A stretch of DNA of 50,966 nucleotides from assembly GCA_005798285.1 (NCBI GenBank), contig SYKE01000146.1, positions 1 through 50,966 on the forward strand, written 5' to 3'. Made by a program: the position numbers and the translations under genes. Source of the DNA: Actinomycetota bacterium (lineage in GTDB: Bacteria; Armatimonadota; SYMT01). Shown one piece after another: positions 6,790 through 16,527 of the stretch (positions are counted from its first letter, which is position 1; each line of letters begins with the position of its first letter). The notes beneath the pieces were generated by a model. It saw only the letters and a list, made by a program, of their open reading frames with translations. It did not search any database and was not told where the DNA came from.

Positions 6790-9789
6790 ATGACCGAGCC
6801 TCGTAAGCCCCGACCGGACTCTGACAGATCGCCGGAATCCCCTCCGGTGGAACTCCTGACCACGTTTCCCTCCGAGCCGCGAGCCACCAAACCGGTTAAG
6901 GAGGGTCGACTCCCCCCCCTCACCAGCGTTCGAGGCAAGGTCCTCCTCTTGGTGGCGTCGGTGACGGTGCTGTTCATGCTGGGCTTGGGCGCCTGGCTGG
7001 CCGTGGACATCTGGCGCGGCGAACGCATGGAACGAGATGAGGTGGTTGAGACAAAGGCCCACTTCAAGCAGTTGGACGAGCTGTACTCATCTACGATGGA
7101 CGCGCTGGTGCGCGACTATACGTTTTGGGATGAAATGGTCACGGCCGTCGCCAGGCGAGACCGACGGTGGGCCGCCACCCACGTTCCCGAAGCCCTCGAC
7201 ATCTACCAGGTTTCGGCGGCCTGGATGTACAACATTGACGCTGACCTGGTCTACGGCGCAGATCGTCACCTGGGCGGGAGGCTCGCGCGCTTCACCTTTC
7301 CATCCCAGGTGATCCGGGCCAAGCTGACCCGGGAACGGTTCTGTCAGTTTGCCTACGAGACGCCGGCGGGGATTATCCTGGTGCGTGGCGCAACCATTCA
7401 CGCAAGCGCCGATGCCGCACGCAAGGGAAAAGTACATGGCTACTTTTTCGCCGCGAGACTCATTGACGACGCCTATCTTGACCGCCTGGAGGAAGTGACC
7501 AAGTACGGGATCTCGCTCGTGGCGCGGGGCGCCGAGTCACCAAAACTCTCGCCGTCGATGGCGAAACACACCATTGCTTCCGAGATCCCGATCCTCGGGT
7601 GGGACGGGATTCCGCTCGGACGGTTTAGAGTTCAGCGAGAGAGCGCCGCGCTCAAGACCTTGCAAAGCGCCTCAGTCGGGATGTTTCAGATCCTCGTCGC
7701 GTTCGCGTTCTCTATGGCGAGTTTTCTGGCCTACTTCATGTACCGATGGGTGGCGGCGCCGCTTCGGGCCGTCACCGCCGCCATTCGAAGCGAGTCCCCT
7801 GAGCCGATTGCAGGGATGCTCGACGAGCAAACGGAGTTTGGGGAACTGGCGCGGGTGGTGGATCGCTTCTTCGAGCAGCGCGGCCGGCTCACCCACGAGA
7901 TGCGGGAACGGAAACGCGCAGAAGAGGAGCTCTGGGAATACGCTCACGGGTTGGAGGAGACCCGCCGGGAGCTCGAAGTGAAGACGGTGGAACTGGCCCG
8001 CGCTCGAGACGGCGCCGTGTCCTCAACCGCGGCCAAGAGCGACTTTCTGGCCCACATGAGTCATGAGCTTCGCACGCCCATGAATGGGGTGATGGGAACA
8101 CTTGAGCTCCTCCAGGACACGCACTTGGACGAGGAGCAACTGGAGTACGTGGTCACCGCCAGACGCTCCGCCGACACCCTGATCAGCATTCTGAACGACG
8201 TGCTCGACTTCTCCAAGATCGAAGCCGGCAAGCTTCAGATCGAGAAGGTAGAGATGGCGCTGCGCGAGGCCCTCGATGAAGCGGTCGATCTCCTCGCCCC
8301 CAGAGCCAAGCAGAAGGGCGTGGAACTGATCGTACAGTACTCGCCGGACCTTCCGACCACCATCCTGGGAGATGCGCTCCGGATCCGCCAGATTGTGATG
8401 AATCTGCTTTCCAATGCGATCAAGTTTACCAGTCGCGGGCACGTGATGCTCCGCGCCGAAATCAAGCGGCGCAGTCAGACCGAGGTGACCATCATCTTGA
8501 AGGTCGAGGACACCGGCATCGGCATCCCGCCCGAACGGCTGAGCGCGATCTTCCAGAGCTACGACCAGGCCGACGCATCAACCGCCCGACGATTCGGCGG
8601 CACGGGACTGGGGCTCTCCATCTGCAAACGCCTGGCCGAGTTGATGGGTGGCGACATCGGCGCGACCAGTGAAGTCGGCAAAGGCTCCTGTTTTTCCGTC
8701 TCCTTTCCAGCCATCGCACCCTTACAGGCCACCGACGCGGATGTGACCGGTGATCCGGCGCTGGAGGACATGCTCGTCCTGATTGCGCATGAGAACCAGA
8801 CCAGCCGCAGAGTCATCCTGGAGATGCTGACCGGCTGGAGCATGTGCCCGTCATCGGCCGCCAATCTGGAGGATGCGCTCAAGTCGCTCGAACGCTCCTC
8901 GGCTGCCGGCCGCCCGTTCGAGGTGGCGCTGATCGATGAACATCTCATTCGAACGGATCATGGCGAGCGGTTTCTTTCTGCGATCCGGCTAGACTCGGCC
9001 CACCGAAAGACTACCTTCGTACTGCTCACCGCGACCGCCCGCTCAGGCGAGATCGAACGGTGGTGCTCGCAGGGATTTGCCGTCCACCTCGCCAGGCCCA
9101 TTCGACCGCACTCCCTGCTGCGGCTCCTGGGTCAGATTCGAGCCGGGGAAGTCGTCACGCGGATTGCCGAAGCCGAGAAGGCTAGCCGTCAGGTCCAGGT
9201 CATCGGGATGGGTCCGGCGTCCGACGACATCAATCTGAACCTTGAAAGCTCCTCCCCGCTGATCACTCCGGCGGTCCCCGAAGAGCCAGAGAGGTCAGAA
9301 GCGCGCGAAACCGCTGACGCGTCGCCGAAGAGCGGTGGACCTGCGGCGCCGGCGCTGGATCCTGCGGTTGCCCCACGAGTGATGGTGGCTGAAGACAACT
9401 CGGTGAACCAGGTGCTGGCTCGAATGCTGCTGGAACGGATGGGCTGTCTGGTGACGCTCGTAGAAAACGGGCAGGCGGCTCTGGATGCCAGACCAAACGC
9501 CGGCTATGACATGATCCTGATGGACTGCCAGATGCCGATCATGGACGGGTATGAGGCAACGGCGGCCATTCGAAAGTGGGAAGCGGAAAACAACAGCACG
9601 CGAATGCCGATTGTTGCGATGACTGCCCACGCGATGCCCGGTGATCGAGAGAAGTGCGAGGCATCCGGCATGGACGATTACCTCACCAAACCCATCCTGG
9701 CGCCGAGTCTTCGTGAGGCTGTCGCAAAATGGACCGGCAAGCCGGTTCAGGATGCCCCTCGGAAACGGCGCGCACGACCCGGAGTTTAG
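6790..9789 (+). CDS. Hybrid sensor histidine kinase (CHASE4-like, HAMP, HisKA, HATPase, REC, REC)
   Basis: A 999-residue inner-membrane kinase. TM1 (about 49-73) and TM2 (about 298-320) flank an extracytoplasmic sensor of about 225 residues whose [13 protein letters not shown] motif is typical of CHASE4. A HAMP linker and coiled coil follow. The kinase core has phospho-acceptor H425 in SHELRTP, N-box at 538-547, DTGIGI at 574 and GGTGLGL near 603. The first receiver (about 650-780) is degenerate: it keeps D716 but has HEN for the acidic pair and Arg for the conserved Lys. The second (about 870-985) is complete, with D912 and K967. It overlaps the full-length frame of the upstream peptidase as ATGA. 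No output-domain partner lies next to it, and the signal sensed is unknown. Confidence 0.93.
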   Translation: MTEPRKPRPDSDRSPESPPVELLTTFPSEPRATKPVKEGRLPPLTSVRGKVLLLVASVTVLFMLGLGAWLAVDIWRGERMERDEVVETKAHFKQLDELYSSTMDALVRDYTFWDEMVTAVARRDRRWAATHVPEALDIYQVSAAWMYNIDADLVYGADRHLGGRLARFTFPSQVIRAKLTRERFCQFAYETPAGIILVRGATIHASADAARKGKVHGYFFAARLIDDAYLDRLEEVTKYGISLVARGAESPKLSPSMAKHTIASEIPILGWDGIPLGRFRVQRESAALKTLQSASVGMFQILVAFAFSMASFLAYFMYRWVAAPLRAVTAAIRSESPEPIAGMLDEQTEFGELARVVDRFFEQRGRLTHEMRERKRAEEELWEYAHGLEETRRELEVKTVELARARDGAVSSTAAKSDFLAHMSHELRTPMNGVMGTLELLQDTHLDEEQLEYVVTARRSADTLISILNDVLDFSKIEAGKLQIEKVEMALREALDEAVDLLAPRAKQKGVELIVQYSPDLPTTILGDALRIRQIVMNLLSNAIKFTSRGHVMLRAEIKRRSQTEVTIILKVEDTGIGIPPERLSAIFQSYDQADASTARRFGGTGLGLSICKRLAELMGGDIGATSEVGKGSCFSVSFPAIAPLQATDADVTGDPALEDMLVLIAHENQTSRRVILEMLTGWSMCPSSAANLEDALKSLERSSAAGRPFEVALIDEHLIRTDHGERFLSAIRLDSAHRKTTFVLLTATARSGEIERWCSQGFAVHLARPIRPHSLLRLLGQIRAGEVVTRIAEAEKASRQVQVIGMGPASDDINLNLESSSPLITPAVPEEPERSEARETADASPKSGGPAAPALDPAVAPRVMVAEDNSVNQVLARMLLERMGCLVTLVENGQAALDARPNAGYDMILMDCQMPIMDGYEATAAIRKWEAENNSTRMPIVAMTAHAMPGDREKCEASGMDDYLTKPILAPSLREAVAKWTGKPVQDAPRKRRARPGV

Positions 9790-9891
9790 GGGAGAATTCT
9801 CCGACGCCGAACCAACCATTGGGGCCGGCCGTCGTAGGAGGGATCCGAAACCATCCGGATCCATTCGTGGCCGAGTGTTGGGGAGGTAGGA

Positions 9892-10296
9892 ATGCCGGAG
9901 TCGGTTCGGGCCGGGCTTCTCATCAGCCTGGGGGCATGCCTGGGAGCGAACGCTCGATACTGGCTGGGCGCCTGGATCCAACTTCGTCTCCCCGCCGGAT
10001 TTCCATGGGGAACGGTGGTGATCAACCTGTCCGGATCTCTCGCCATCGGGGTCATCGTGACACTTCTGGCCCACCGCGATGAGGCGGCGTCCTTACCCCT
10101 GAGACTGCTCCTTGTCACCGGCTTCCTCGGCGCCTACACCACGTTTTCGACCTTCTCGTTCGAGACCCTGGAGTTGGTGCGTTCGGGCCTGCTCCTGAGA
10201 GCCGCCGCGAACATCGTGGGCAGCGTGTTCGGAGGACTTGCCGGCGCATGGTTCGGCGTGGTGGCGACTGAGTGGTTCCTGAAGTCTCGAGTTTGA
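9892..10296 (+). CDS. crcB: Fluoride channel CrcB/Fluc
   Basis: The 134-residue protein has four hydrophobic segments and the Fluc hallmarks: GTVVINLSGS near residue 40 (conserved Asn) and the pore motif GFLGAYTTFSTFSFE at about 78-92 with its phenylalanine box. Family members act as dual-topology dimers in the inner membrane and export F-. GGGAGG at 9881-9886 precedes ATG by five bases. I looked for a fluoride (crcB) riboswitch in 9790-9890 and saw none, so expression may be constitutive. Length is typical. Confidence 0.92.
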   Translation: MPESVRAGLLISLGACLGANARYWLGAWIQLRLPAGFPWGTVVINLSGSLAIGVIVTLLAHRDEAASLPLRLLLVTGFLGAYTTFSTFSFETLELVRSGLLLRAAANIVGSVFGGLAGAWFGVVATEWFLKSRV

Positions 10297-10329
10297 TCGT
10301 TCGCGATCCGTACGGGGTGGGTTCCGAAT

Positions 10330-10662
10330 ATGCCTCAAATCAGTGAATGGGGATACGGCATTCTGGCCGCGTCACTTGTTGTCGCCGTTCTGGTGGATGG
10401 CCTGATCTTTCGAACCGTCCTGGAGTTGCTGAGGCCGGCGTCGCGTTGGACGTTTCTGGCAGCTCGAGTCGGCAAGTTGGCCTCGCTCGGGTTCTGGCTC
10501 TATTTCATCCAATCGTTCTGGTATCCCCAGTATGCCGCTGACGGAGGCCGAGCGGCCGAGGCGCTGAAGATCTCCACCATGGCGATACTCGGGGGCGCGG
10601 CTCTGGTGGCGCTCGTCTCTCACCCCCGAATGCCGAGACCGAAGGATGGATCCCATGTCTGA
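10330..10662 (+). CDS. Small membrane protein of the tubulin-like cluster
   Basis: I do not recognise the family. The 110 residues hold three probable membrane segments (about 8-32, 45-65 and 80-98) separated by short charged loops, and a basic C-terminal tail. The stop (10660-10662) lies inside the start region of the tubulin-like gene, so the two are almost certainly co-translated. A membrane partner or anchor for the tubulin-like protein is the natural guess from context; nothing in the sequence proves it. Confidence 0.7.
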   Translation: MPQISEWGYGILAASLVVAVLVDGLIFRTVLELLRPASRWTFLAARVGKLASLGFWLYFIQSFWYPQYAADGGRAAEALKISTMAILGGAALVALVSHPRMPRPKDGSHV

Positions 10663-12493
10663 CACTCTGGTTGTTGGACTGGGCGGAGTTGGAGTCGCCA
10701 CGTGTCGGCGGCTCATCGAGCGCCTACAGGGCCTGGGCGGTCGCGACTTCGGTGGGGAGATCGATCTCCTGCTGCTGGACACGGACCGGACGGTTCTGGG
10801 AGCGGAAGGTGATCGTGCCCTCTTCCTCACCGCGTCCGCGGCGGTCCTCGATGCCGCCTACCGGAATCCGGAACGCTTCCAATCCGAGTGGCTCAACCCC
10901 GAGGTCTTGAGGGGCCGACGCTCCATTGAGAGCGGCACCCAGTGCTCACGGGGTCTGGGCCGATTTCTGCTGCTCCTCCCCGAAAACCGAGAACTGGTCC
11001 GGGACAAGCTGGCATCCTGGTTCCGGGCCCGGCGAGGCAGTCCGGGACAGACCGCCGGGTGCGTTTACGTCGTCTCCTCGTGCGCGGGCGGCACCGGCGG
11101 CGGTCAGATTTGCGATCTGGGATACCTGATCCAGGACGTCGCGGCGACCTGCGGCGCCTCGGTGGACTTGCGTGCGCTTCTGATCACGCCATCCCACCAT
11201 CGTGGAGCACAATCCGTCGCCGCGTTCAGCACGCTGACGGAGCTGCACTACTTCTGTGATCCCCACACCCGGTACCGCGCAGCCCTCTCGAGTGACTCTT
11301 CCCTGGTCGAGACCCGGATCCCGCCGTACCGTCGAATTCTGCTCCAGACGTCGCTCACGACGGATGGGACCGAGATCCCGCTTCCGGAGCTCCAGGAGCA
11401 GGCCGGCGTCTACTTGCTAGCCGTCACCGAGGGCGACACCGGTGTCTGGGGAGGGGAGCGAGCTCGGCGGGAAGCGGAAACGCACTGGCTCGACTCCGAC
11501 GCCAACCCTCAGCCTTTCTCCACGATGGGAATCTCGTGGCTGGAGTTCCCCGAAGAGCGACTCGCCAGCGCGGTCTATCGAAACCTCGTTCGACGATCGG
11601 TCTACCCGTGGCTTCAGGGCGATGTGCCGATCTCCGCTTCGGAGCTGACCGCCGGAGCTCCGATGGCGGACTCCGAAGCGATGGCAACCATGATGGTCGA
11701 CGCCGTTGGAGGTCCCCAGGCACAGGAGGAGTACCTCCGGCCCGTACGGACGCGACTTCCGTGGCTTCCCCGAGGCACCGCCGGGCAGTGGAAGGCGATG
11801 GACCAGGAGATCGAGCTGTCGCTTCGACAAACGGTAGGACGCGCGCCTACTCAGGGCCAGACGGGGCAGGGGCCGATGGCCGAGCGATTCGACACGGTCC
11901 GAGGCGAGCTGGTGGCAGGATTGAGACGGCAATGCGAAGTCTGGCTCCGCCGGGATGGGGTGAGTCTGGAACGGGTTGCCCGCGTCCTGAACGAGCTGGC
12001 GACCGAGCTCCGCACACGCACCGATCCCGTTGCGGCCTGGGGCGAAGCATGGGAAGCGTCCGATCTGAGCCGCAAACGAATCCTCTGGGCGGTGGATGCC
12101 GCCGGACGGGATCCGTTCCTGCTGTTCTTTCGTCGGCCCGCAAAGCGCCGCCTCGCGATGGAGTATGAGCGCACCATCGCACAGCACATTCGAAACCAGT
12201 TTCGCTCGCAGTCGACTCCGTATCTTCGCGAGCTGCGCGCTCAGGTGCTGGAGGTCGTGCGGACGTGGGCCGGCCGCATCGGCGAGTTGGGCGGCCTTCT
12301 CGCTCGGCTCTCCCGATCGATGGCCGACTACGAGTCCGCGCTCCTGGAGAAGCTGCGCCGCGAGGAAGAAGATCGCCGGCTCATTCTGGGCGCCCTGCAC
12401 CTGCCCGGCGCTGAAACACCGTACGTGGCAAACTCGGGTTGGCACCTGCCCTACTGCACCGCCGAAGAGGAAATGCCGCGATTCAGGATCTGA
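10655..12493 (+). CDS. Tubulin/FtsZ-like GTPase-fold protein
   Basis: This 612-residue protein starts with a nucleotide-binding loop, VVGLGGVG (residues 8-13 GLGGVG). At 143-151 it has CAGGTGGGQ, the G-box of the tubulin/FtsZ superfamily (GGTG[SG]G), which contacts the GTP phosphates. The order and spacing of the two motifs match Pfam tubulin-like proteins (Tubulin_2). The region after about 330 is helical, charged, and not recognisable to me. It is longer than FtsZ and has no FtsZ C-terminal tail, so it is not the division protein. ATG 10655 has GAAGG at 10641-10645; ATG 10646 is too close to that site. It overlaps the membrane-protein gene by eight bases and is followed by the ATPase gene. 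The function is unknown; nucleotide-dependent polymer formation at the membrane is an inference. Confidence 0.82.
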   Translation: MSDTLVVGLGGVGVATCRRLIERLQGLGGRDFGGEIDLLLLDTDRTVLGAEGDRALFLTASAAVLDAAYRNPERFQSEWLNPEVLRGRRSIESGTQCSRGLGRFLLLLPENRELVRDKLASWFRARRGSPGQTAGCVYVVSSCAGGTGGGQICDLGYLIQDVAATCGASVDLRALLITPSHHRGAQSVAAFSTLTELHYFCDPHTRYRAALSSDSSLVETRIPPYRRILLQTSLTTDGTEIPLPELQEQAGVYLLAVTEGDTGVWGGERARREAETHWLDSDANPQPFSTMGISWLEFPEERLASAVYRNLVRRSVYPWLQGDVPISASELTAGAPMADSEAMATMMVDAVGGPQAQEEYLRPVRTRLPWLPRGTAGQWKAMDQEIELSLRQTVGRAPTQGQTGQGPMAERFDTVRGELVAGLRRQCEVWLRRDGVSLERVARVLNELATELRTRTDPVAAWGEAWEASDLSRKRILWAVDAAGRDPFLLFFRRPAKRRLAMEYERTIAQHIRNQFRSQSTPYLRELRAQVLEVVRTWAGRIGELGGLLARLSRSMADYESALLEKLRREEEDRRLILGALHLPGAETPYVANSGWHLPYCTAEEEMPRFRI

Positions 12494-12513
12494 AGTCGGG
12501 CTGGCTTCAAGTC

Positions 12514-14901
12514 ATGGTGGAGCGACCGGACGGCCTCCTCGCCGAGCCGGGCCTCTCCATGGTCGACAGCGCGGTGGACGATCTGCGGGAGGAACGCCTG
12601 CCCTGGTTGATCCCGCCCACCTTCACGCCCACGCTGGAGGGCACCGAGGGACGCGTCCGCGACGTGGTGATGGCGGTAGATCGGCAACTCCGGATGCGCG
12701 TCGACGCACGGCTGCGGCAGTGGATCGCGGCCGGCGCCTACCAGCGTCTCCTGGAGCAATATCGCGATCCCGTAGAGCAGGAGTTCCAGATCCGCCGGCT
12801 GCTTGGTCTGGCGCTGGATCTTCCGGCGATCGAGCCGATGCATGCGCGCCCATCGGGCTTCCCGCAGGAGCACGTGTTTGTGCTGCTCGGCGAGCCCGCA
12901 TCGGCGGGAGTACCCCCGGTGCTGCAGATGGTGGTCGGGGCAGCCGGTCGCGATCGGCCCGTGATGGTCGCGCCTTCGAATCTCTCGCGCTACCTGCTGG
13001 CGGTGAGCGAACACCCGGGATTCTCTCTTCCCCGGTGTCCGAGCTATTTCGCTCTGGCCGAAACGTTTCGACAAGCACGTGAAAAGGGCATGGACCCCAC
13101 GCTCCACGCCTACTCTCGCCTCGATGTGCCGTGGGTGTCCGCCGGATTGACGACGCACACAGCCATCCGCGATGCTTCCAACATCCTGATCCTGGCGGTG
13201 GCGTTCGGAATCGTCCGACCCCTCCCCTCCGGCGAGATCCCGATCCCGGCCGGCATTCTCCAACTCGGAGACGGATCGCCCCGCTTCCCCTTACCCGCCG
13301 AGTTCGATCTGGGTGTACGGCAACTTGCCGGCGACGCAATCACCCTCAAGTCCCTCGGGACCGCAGTGGATCGCACCCTGCAGTCGAGGGGCGCCGCGTG
13401 GTGCTGCCTGCAATTGGAACGGCTATTGGGCCAGGTGGGCGCTGTGCCGGCGTTTGGCGGCGATGGATTGGCTCAACGCAGAGCCCGCCGGCTGGCCGGA
13501 CTCCGGGCTGCCGCGCGCTATGAAGACCTCTTCGACGAGGTCGCTCGCACGCCGCTCAGTCGGGACACCGAATGGCTGTGGGTGGGATCCCGTCACCACT
13601 GCCCGGCGTGCGCAACCGATCTGGGCGTCGATCCGAAAACGCTGCCGGGGCTCTGCCCCCGGTGCCGCGAACCGCTGCTGCCCCACCTGCTCCGTGAGGT
13701 TCAGGCATCCGATGGCTTCCGGCGCATCCCGAATCCGTATGTCGTGGGAACGCCGCTGGAATCTGGGGCCAGTGTCTTCGTCGGAAGAGAAGACATCATC
13801 TCCCAGGTTCGAGATCGACTGATTCGGCCCGCCCAACGGACCATTCTGATTCTGATCGGCGAGAGGCGCTCCGGCAAGACCTCGGCGCTGAAGCAACTTC
13901 AGTACCGATTGGAAGGCGACCTCACGCCGCTCTTCATCGACATGCAGGGCCTCACGGCAAGCGATCTGGGCGGCTTCATCTGGTGGCTCTCATGGCGGAT
14001 GAAGGAGGCGCTCGACGAACGAGGGATCTCGGTGACGCTGCCGAGCTTCGAGCAGTTCAACTCCGGGCCGCCCGACTTCCAGTTCGAGACGGTGATTCTT
14101 CCCGAGATCCGCCGAAAGCTCCACGGCGGGCGAATTCTGCTGATGCTCGACGAATTCGAAGTACTGGCGCAGCGGGTGATGAAGGGCTCGTTCGACTCTC
14201 GCGCGTTCGACTACTTGAGACACCTGATGCAGCATGGCGACGGCGTGGAGTTCCTGTTCGCCGGGACTCACGTGCTGCGGCAGTTCGCGGCGAACTACGT
14301 CACGTTTCTGTTCAACATCGGCGTCTTTCTCCACGTCGACTTCCTCACGCGAGACGCCGCCACTCGGCTTGCGACCGATCCCATCGCAAACGCCGGCGTA
14401 AGCTACCAGCCCGACGCGATCGATTCGCTCCTCGAACTCGGTGGATGCCACGCCTACTTCACGCAGATGTTCTGTTTTCATCTGGTAGAGCGCCTTAACC
14501 GCCTGCGGAAGCGGGAAATCACCCGCCAGGATGTGGAAATGGAGGCCGGCCCGGTTATCCAGGCCGCCGGAGCTCACCTGGATCACGTCTGGAGTCAGCT
14601 CGAGTCGCCCGATCGGCTGCTCATCGCCTTTTTCGCTGTGAACTGTCCCCGAGGAGTCTGGCTCTCCGAAGCCGAGCTCTTGAACCGAGCCATCGCCGAC
14701 GATTCCTCGCTTCGGCCCTTCGTCTTCCGGACTTCCGTGGAGAAACTGATCGCGGTGGGTCTGCTTCAGGCCCGGGCGACGGTCGACCCCGACGGTCGCG
14801 CAGGACGAGAACTCGCTCTCACCGCGGAGGTTTATCGTCAATGGCTGGAAACTCAGCACTCGTTCTCACGGCTTCGTGAGGAAGGCGTGGCCTGGAATTG
14901 A
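12514..14901 (+). CDS. Zinc-ribbon P-loop ATPase linked to the tubulin-like protein
   Basis: The 795-residue product has three parts. Residues 1 to about 355 are of unknown fold and alpha/beta composition. A four-cysteine zinc ribbon follows (C363/C366 and C381/C384). From about 430 there is an AAA_16/STAND-type ATPase: a NPYVVGTPL and FVGRED lead-in, Walker A GERRSGKT at 449-456, Walker B LLMLDEFE with D546/E547, and a helical, winged-helix-like C-terminus. ATG 12514 lies 20 bases after the tubulin-like stop but has no clear Shine-Dalgarno sequence, so translation may depend on reinitiation. The frame is open back to TTG 12439, inside the upstream gene. The N-terminal part might be the detached tail of longer tubulin-like proteins; this is untested. 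Confidence 0.8.
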   Translation: MVERPDGLLAEPGLSMVDSAVDDLREERLPWLIPPTFTPTLEGTEGRVRDVVMAVDRQLRMRVDARLRQWIAAGAYQRLLEQYRDPVEQEFQIRRLLGLALDLPAIEPMHARPSGFPQEHVFVLLGEPASAGVPPVLQMVVGAAGRDRPVMVAPSNLSRYLLAVSEHPGFSLPRCPSYFALAETFRQAREKGMDPTLHAYSRLDVPWVSAGLTTHTAIRDASNILILAVAFGIVRPLPSGEIPIPAGILQLGDGSPRFPLPAEFDLGVRQLAGDAITLKSLGTAVDRTLQSRGAAWCCLQLERLLGQVGAVPAFGGDGLAQRRARRLAGLRAAARYEDLFDEVARTPLSRDTEWLWVGSRHHCPACATDLGVDPKTLPGLCPRCREPLLPHLLREVQASDGFRRIPNPYVVGTPLESGASVFVGREDIISQVRDRLIRPAQRTILILIGERRSGKTSALKQLQYRLEGDLTPLFIDMQGLTASDLGGFIWWLSWRMKEALDERGISVTLPSFEQFNSGPPDFQFETVILPEIRRKLHGGRILLMLDEFEVLAQRVMKGSFDSRAFDYLRHLMQHGDGVEFLFAGTHVLRQFAANYVTFLFNIGVFLHVDFLTRDAATRLATDPIANAGVSYQPDAIDSLLELGGCHAYFTQMFCFHLVERLNRLRKREITRQDVEMEAGPVIQAAGAHLDHVWSQLESPDRLLIAFFAVNCPRGVWLSEAELLNRAIADDSSLRPFVFRTSVEKLIAVGLLQARATVDPDGRAGRELALTAEVYRQWLETQHSFSRLREEGVAWN

Positions 14902-15101
14902 GCGAGCGAATAGACGGGTGAAGGCGTACGGAGTACCAGGTACGGATGCATCGGATGTGATTCGTCACCGCTGCGGCGTGGCGCACGACGTAGTTCCCGC
15001 GATACAAGGCCCTGGCCACTCGGGGCTTCCACGCAAACGGTGCATTCGCTCGTCAACGTGGGACAACTCGGGGGGCAACGGGTCTGAAATTGGAGCCCTC
15101 C
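14902..15101 (+). promoter_or_regulatory. Leader between the ATPase and first barrel gene
   Basis: About 200 bases separate these genes. There is no hairpin with a T-tract, so read-through from the tubulin-like cluster into the barrel genes is possible. I see no convincing promoter either. GGAG at 15092-15095 is the ribosome-binding site that decides the GTG 15102 start. Confidence 0.35.
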
Positions 15102-16259
15102 GTGTCCAAGTTCCCCCTGCTGCTCCGGTGGAGCCTCACCGGCGTTGTCTTGCTCTGCACTACCCTTCCGGTCTCCGCCCAGGAAGGCTGTCCCTGCCCT
15201 GATCCTGACCCCATCCCTCCCCCAATGGGTGGGTCGGATGACCGAACCTACACCGGCGGCGGCGGCGGCCTCCTGAACAGCAACTTGCGCGAGGTTCAGG
15301 AAGTTCTTCCCGGACTCGTGGCCTCGGTTCGGGGGCGCTATCTGGCCGAGCCCGGCAACCGACGATCCCTCGAGCGCGAACTCGCGGGCAAACTCCTCGA
15401 GCTTTTCAGGGCTCGCGGGCTGTTGGCGACCCCGAACGGCAACCAGCTCGTGGTCAACTCCATCTCGGCAAACGCGTACCTCTCCCGACGGGAGCCGGTC
15501 TACTCTCCGTCGCTCACTCGGTACTGGCTGCGCCCCGGCTTCACGCTGAATCTGGAGGGCTACCTGGGAGGAGTCTATGGCGCCGGCATCACCGTTCAGC
15601 AGGATCTGACACCGGGCCGAAAGCCCATTGTCAACGCGCTGCTGGCGTACGGCGACAAGCCGGAGGACCTGCAGCCGTTGGCGCGTCTCTTGCTGACGAC
15701 GGACGGCGAAGACCACGCGAAAGAAGCCATGCAGGAGTGGAGTCGCTTTCTGATGAGCGTGCGGGTGGGCGCCGCCGGCTATTACAAGCGCTTTGCCGGC
15801 GCGGATGCGACGTTTCTCGGCGCAACGCTGAGCAAGATCGTCCCGCTCGGAGCAAAGTCCAAGGATCACCGCACCCCCGGCCTCTTTCTGGGCGCCACGG
15901 TGGGGCCGAGTCACTTCGAGAATTCCGATGTGAGCCAGTTGACCGGTCGGGTCGGTCTCACGCTGGCGCTGCAGGACGCGGTCCCCGCGTGGCGCCCCAC
16001 CAGTGCCGGCGGGGCAACCGGTTACACCGTATGGCGCTGGGCCTGGCGGTTGGGGCTGGAAGCGCAGCCCAGACTCTCCGATGCGGCTGGCAGTGCGTTC
16101 GGCGGCTTCCTCGCCTATCGGATTCTCCCGGCGAATCTCTACGACAACAAGCAAGCGCTCGAAACTGTGGGCGACATCACGGAGTTTCGGGTCTCAGGCG
16201 GGCACCGCACGCTCGGCGGTGCTTTCGTGTTCCTGAGCCTCACGCGCAACTTCAAGTAG
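15102..16259 (+). CDS. Putative outer-membrane beta-barrel protein, paralogue 1
   Basis: I do not recognise a named family. The 385-residue product begins with a signal peptide (hydrophobic WSLTGVVLLC, cleavage near VSAQ). The mature start is proline/aspartate-rich (PDPDPIPPP, then GGSDDRTYTGGGGG). The body is rich in alternating Gly/aromatic strands and ends in FVFLSLTRNFK, similar to the aromatic C-terminal beta-signal recognised by BamA. It is paralogous along its length to the next gene. GTG 15102 is chosen because TGGAG-CCTCC-GTG is matched exactly in form at the paralogue's start; TTG 15090 is the alternative. The tubulin-like cluster directly upstream on the same strand suggests a linked envelope function. 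Confidence 0.65.
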   Translation: MSKFPLLLRWSLTGVVLLCTTLPVSAQEGCPCPDPDPIPPPMGGSDDRTYTGGGGGLLNSNLREVQEVLPGLVASVRGRYLAEPGNRRSLERELAGKLLELFRARGLLATPNGNQLVVNSISANAYLSRREPVYSPSLTRYWLRPGFTLNLEGYLGGVYGAGITVQQDLTPGRKPIVNALLAYGDKPEDLQPLARLLLTTDGEDHAKEAMQEWSRFLMSVRVGAAGYYKRFAGADATFLGATLSKIVPLGAKSKDHRTPGLFLGATVGPSHFENSDVSQLTGRVGLTLALQDAVPAWRPTSAGGATGYTVWRWAWRLGLEAQPRLSDAAGSAFGGFLAYRILPANLYDNKQALETVGDITEFRVSGGHRTLGGAFVFLSLTRNFK

Positions 16260-16270
16260 ACTGCCGGCGC

Positions 16271-16299
16271 CGGAGGTGTGCGTTTTTCGCACACCTCCG
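16271..16299 (+). terminator. Perfect 12-bp hairpin after barrel gene 1
   Basis: CGGAGGTGTGCG (16271-16282) pairs perfectly with 16288-16299 around the loop TTTTT. It lies 12 bases after the stop. No T-run follows, so it may be a weak terminator or an mRNA 3'-end stabiliser between the two paralogues. Confidence 0.6.
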
Positions 16300-16527
16300 C
16301 CATCCCCCGAAGCAACGATGCAGGAGATTCTCAGGAGCGGGAGAAACGTCTTGACGGCGTAACGCACGATCCCATTTCCCCTGGGTTGCCGCACGCCGCT
16401 TCGCACTCCCCGTGGAAGTGAAAAAACTTCCAGCCACATCCGAACGACCCCGTTCGTCTCCTCAACATTCCGGTCGACTGCGGCGCCGCTCCCTGCGGGC
16501 GCCCAAATGTTTCAGATGGAGTCCTCC

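Noticed and set aside
9790-9890. Possible fluoride (crcB) riboswitch upstream of the Fluc gene
   Set aside because: The GGnGATGG and final GATGAC-type motifs of that class are not present.
14853-16154. Long open frame on the minus strand (433 codons)
   Set aside because: It opposes the barrel gene, which has a signal peptide and a well-conserved paralogue. The antisense product is Arg/Gln/Glu-rich with no family-like motif.
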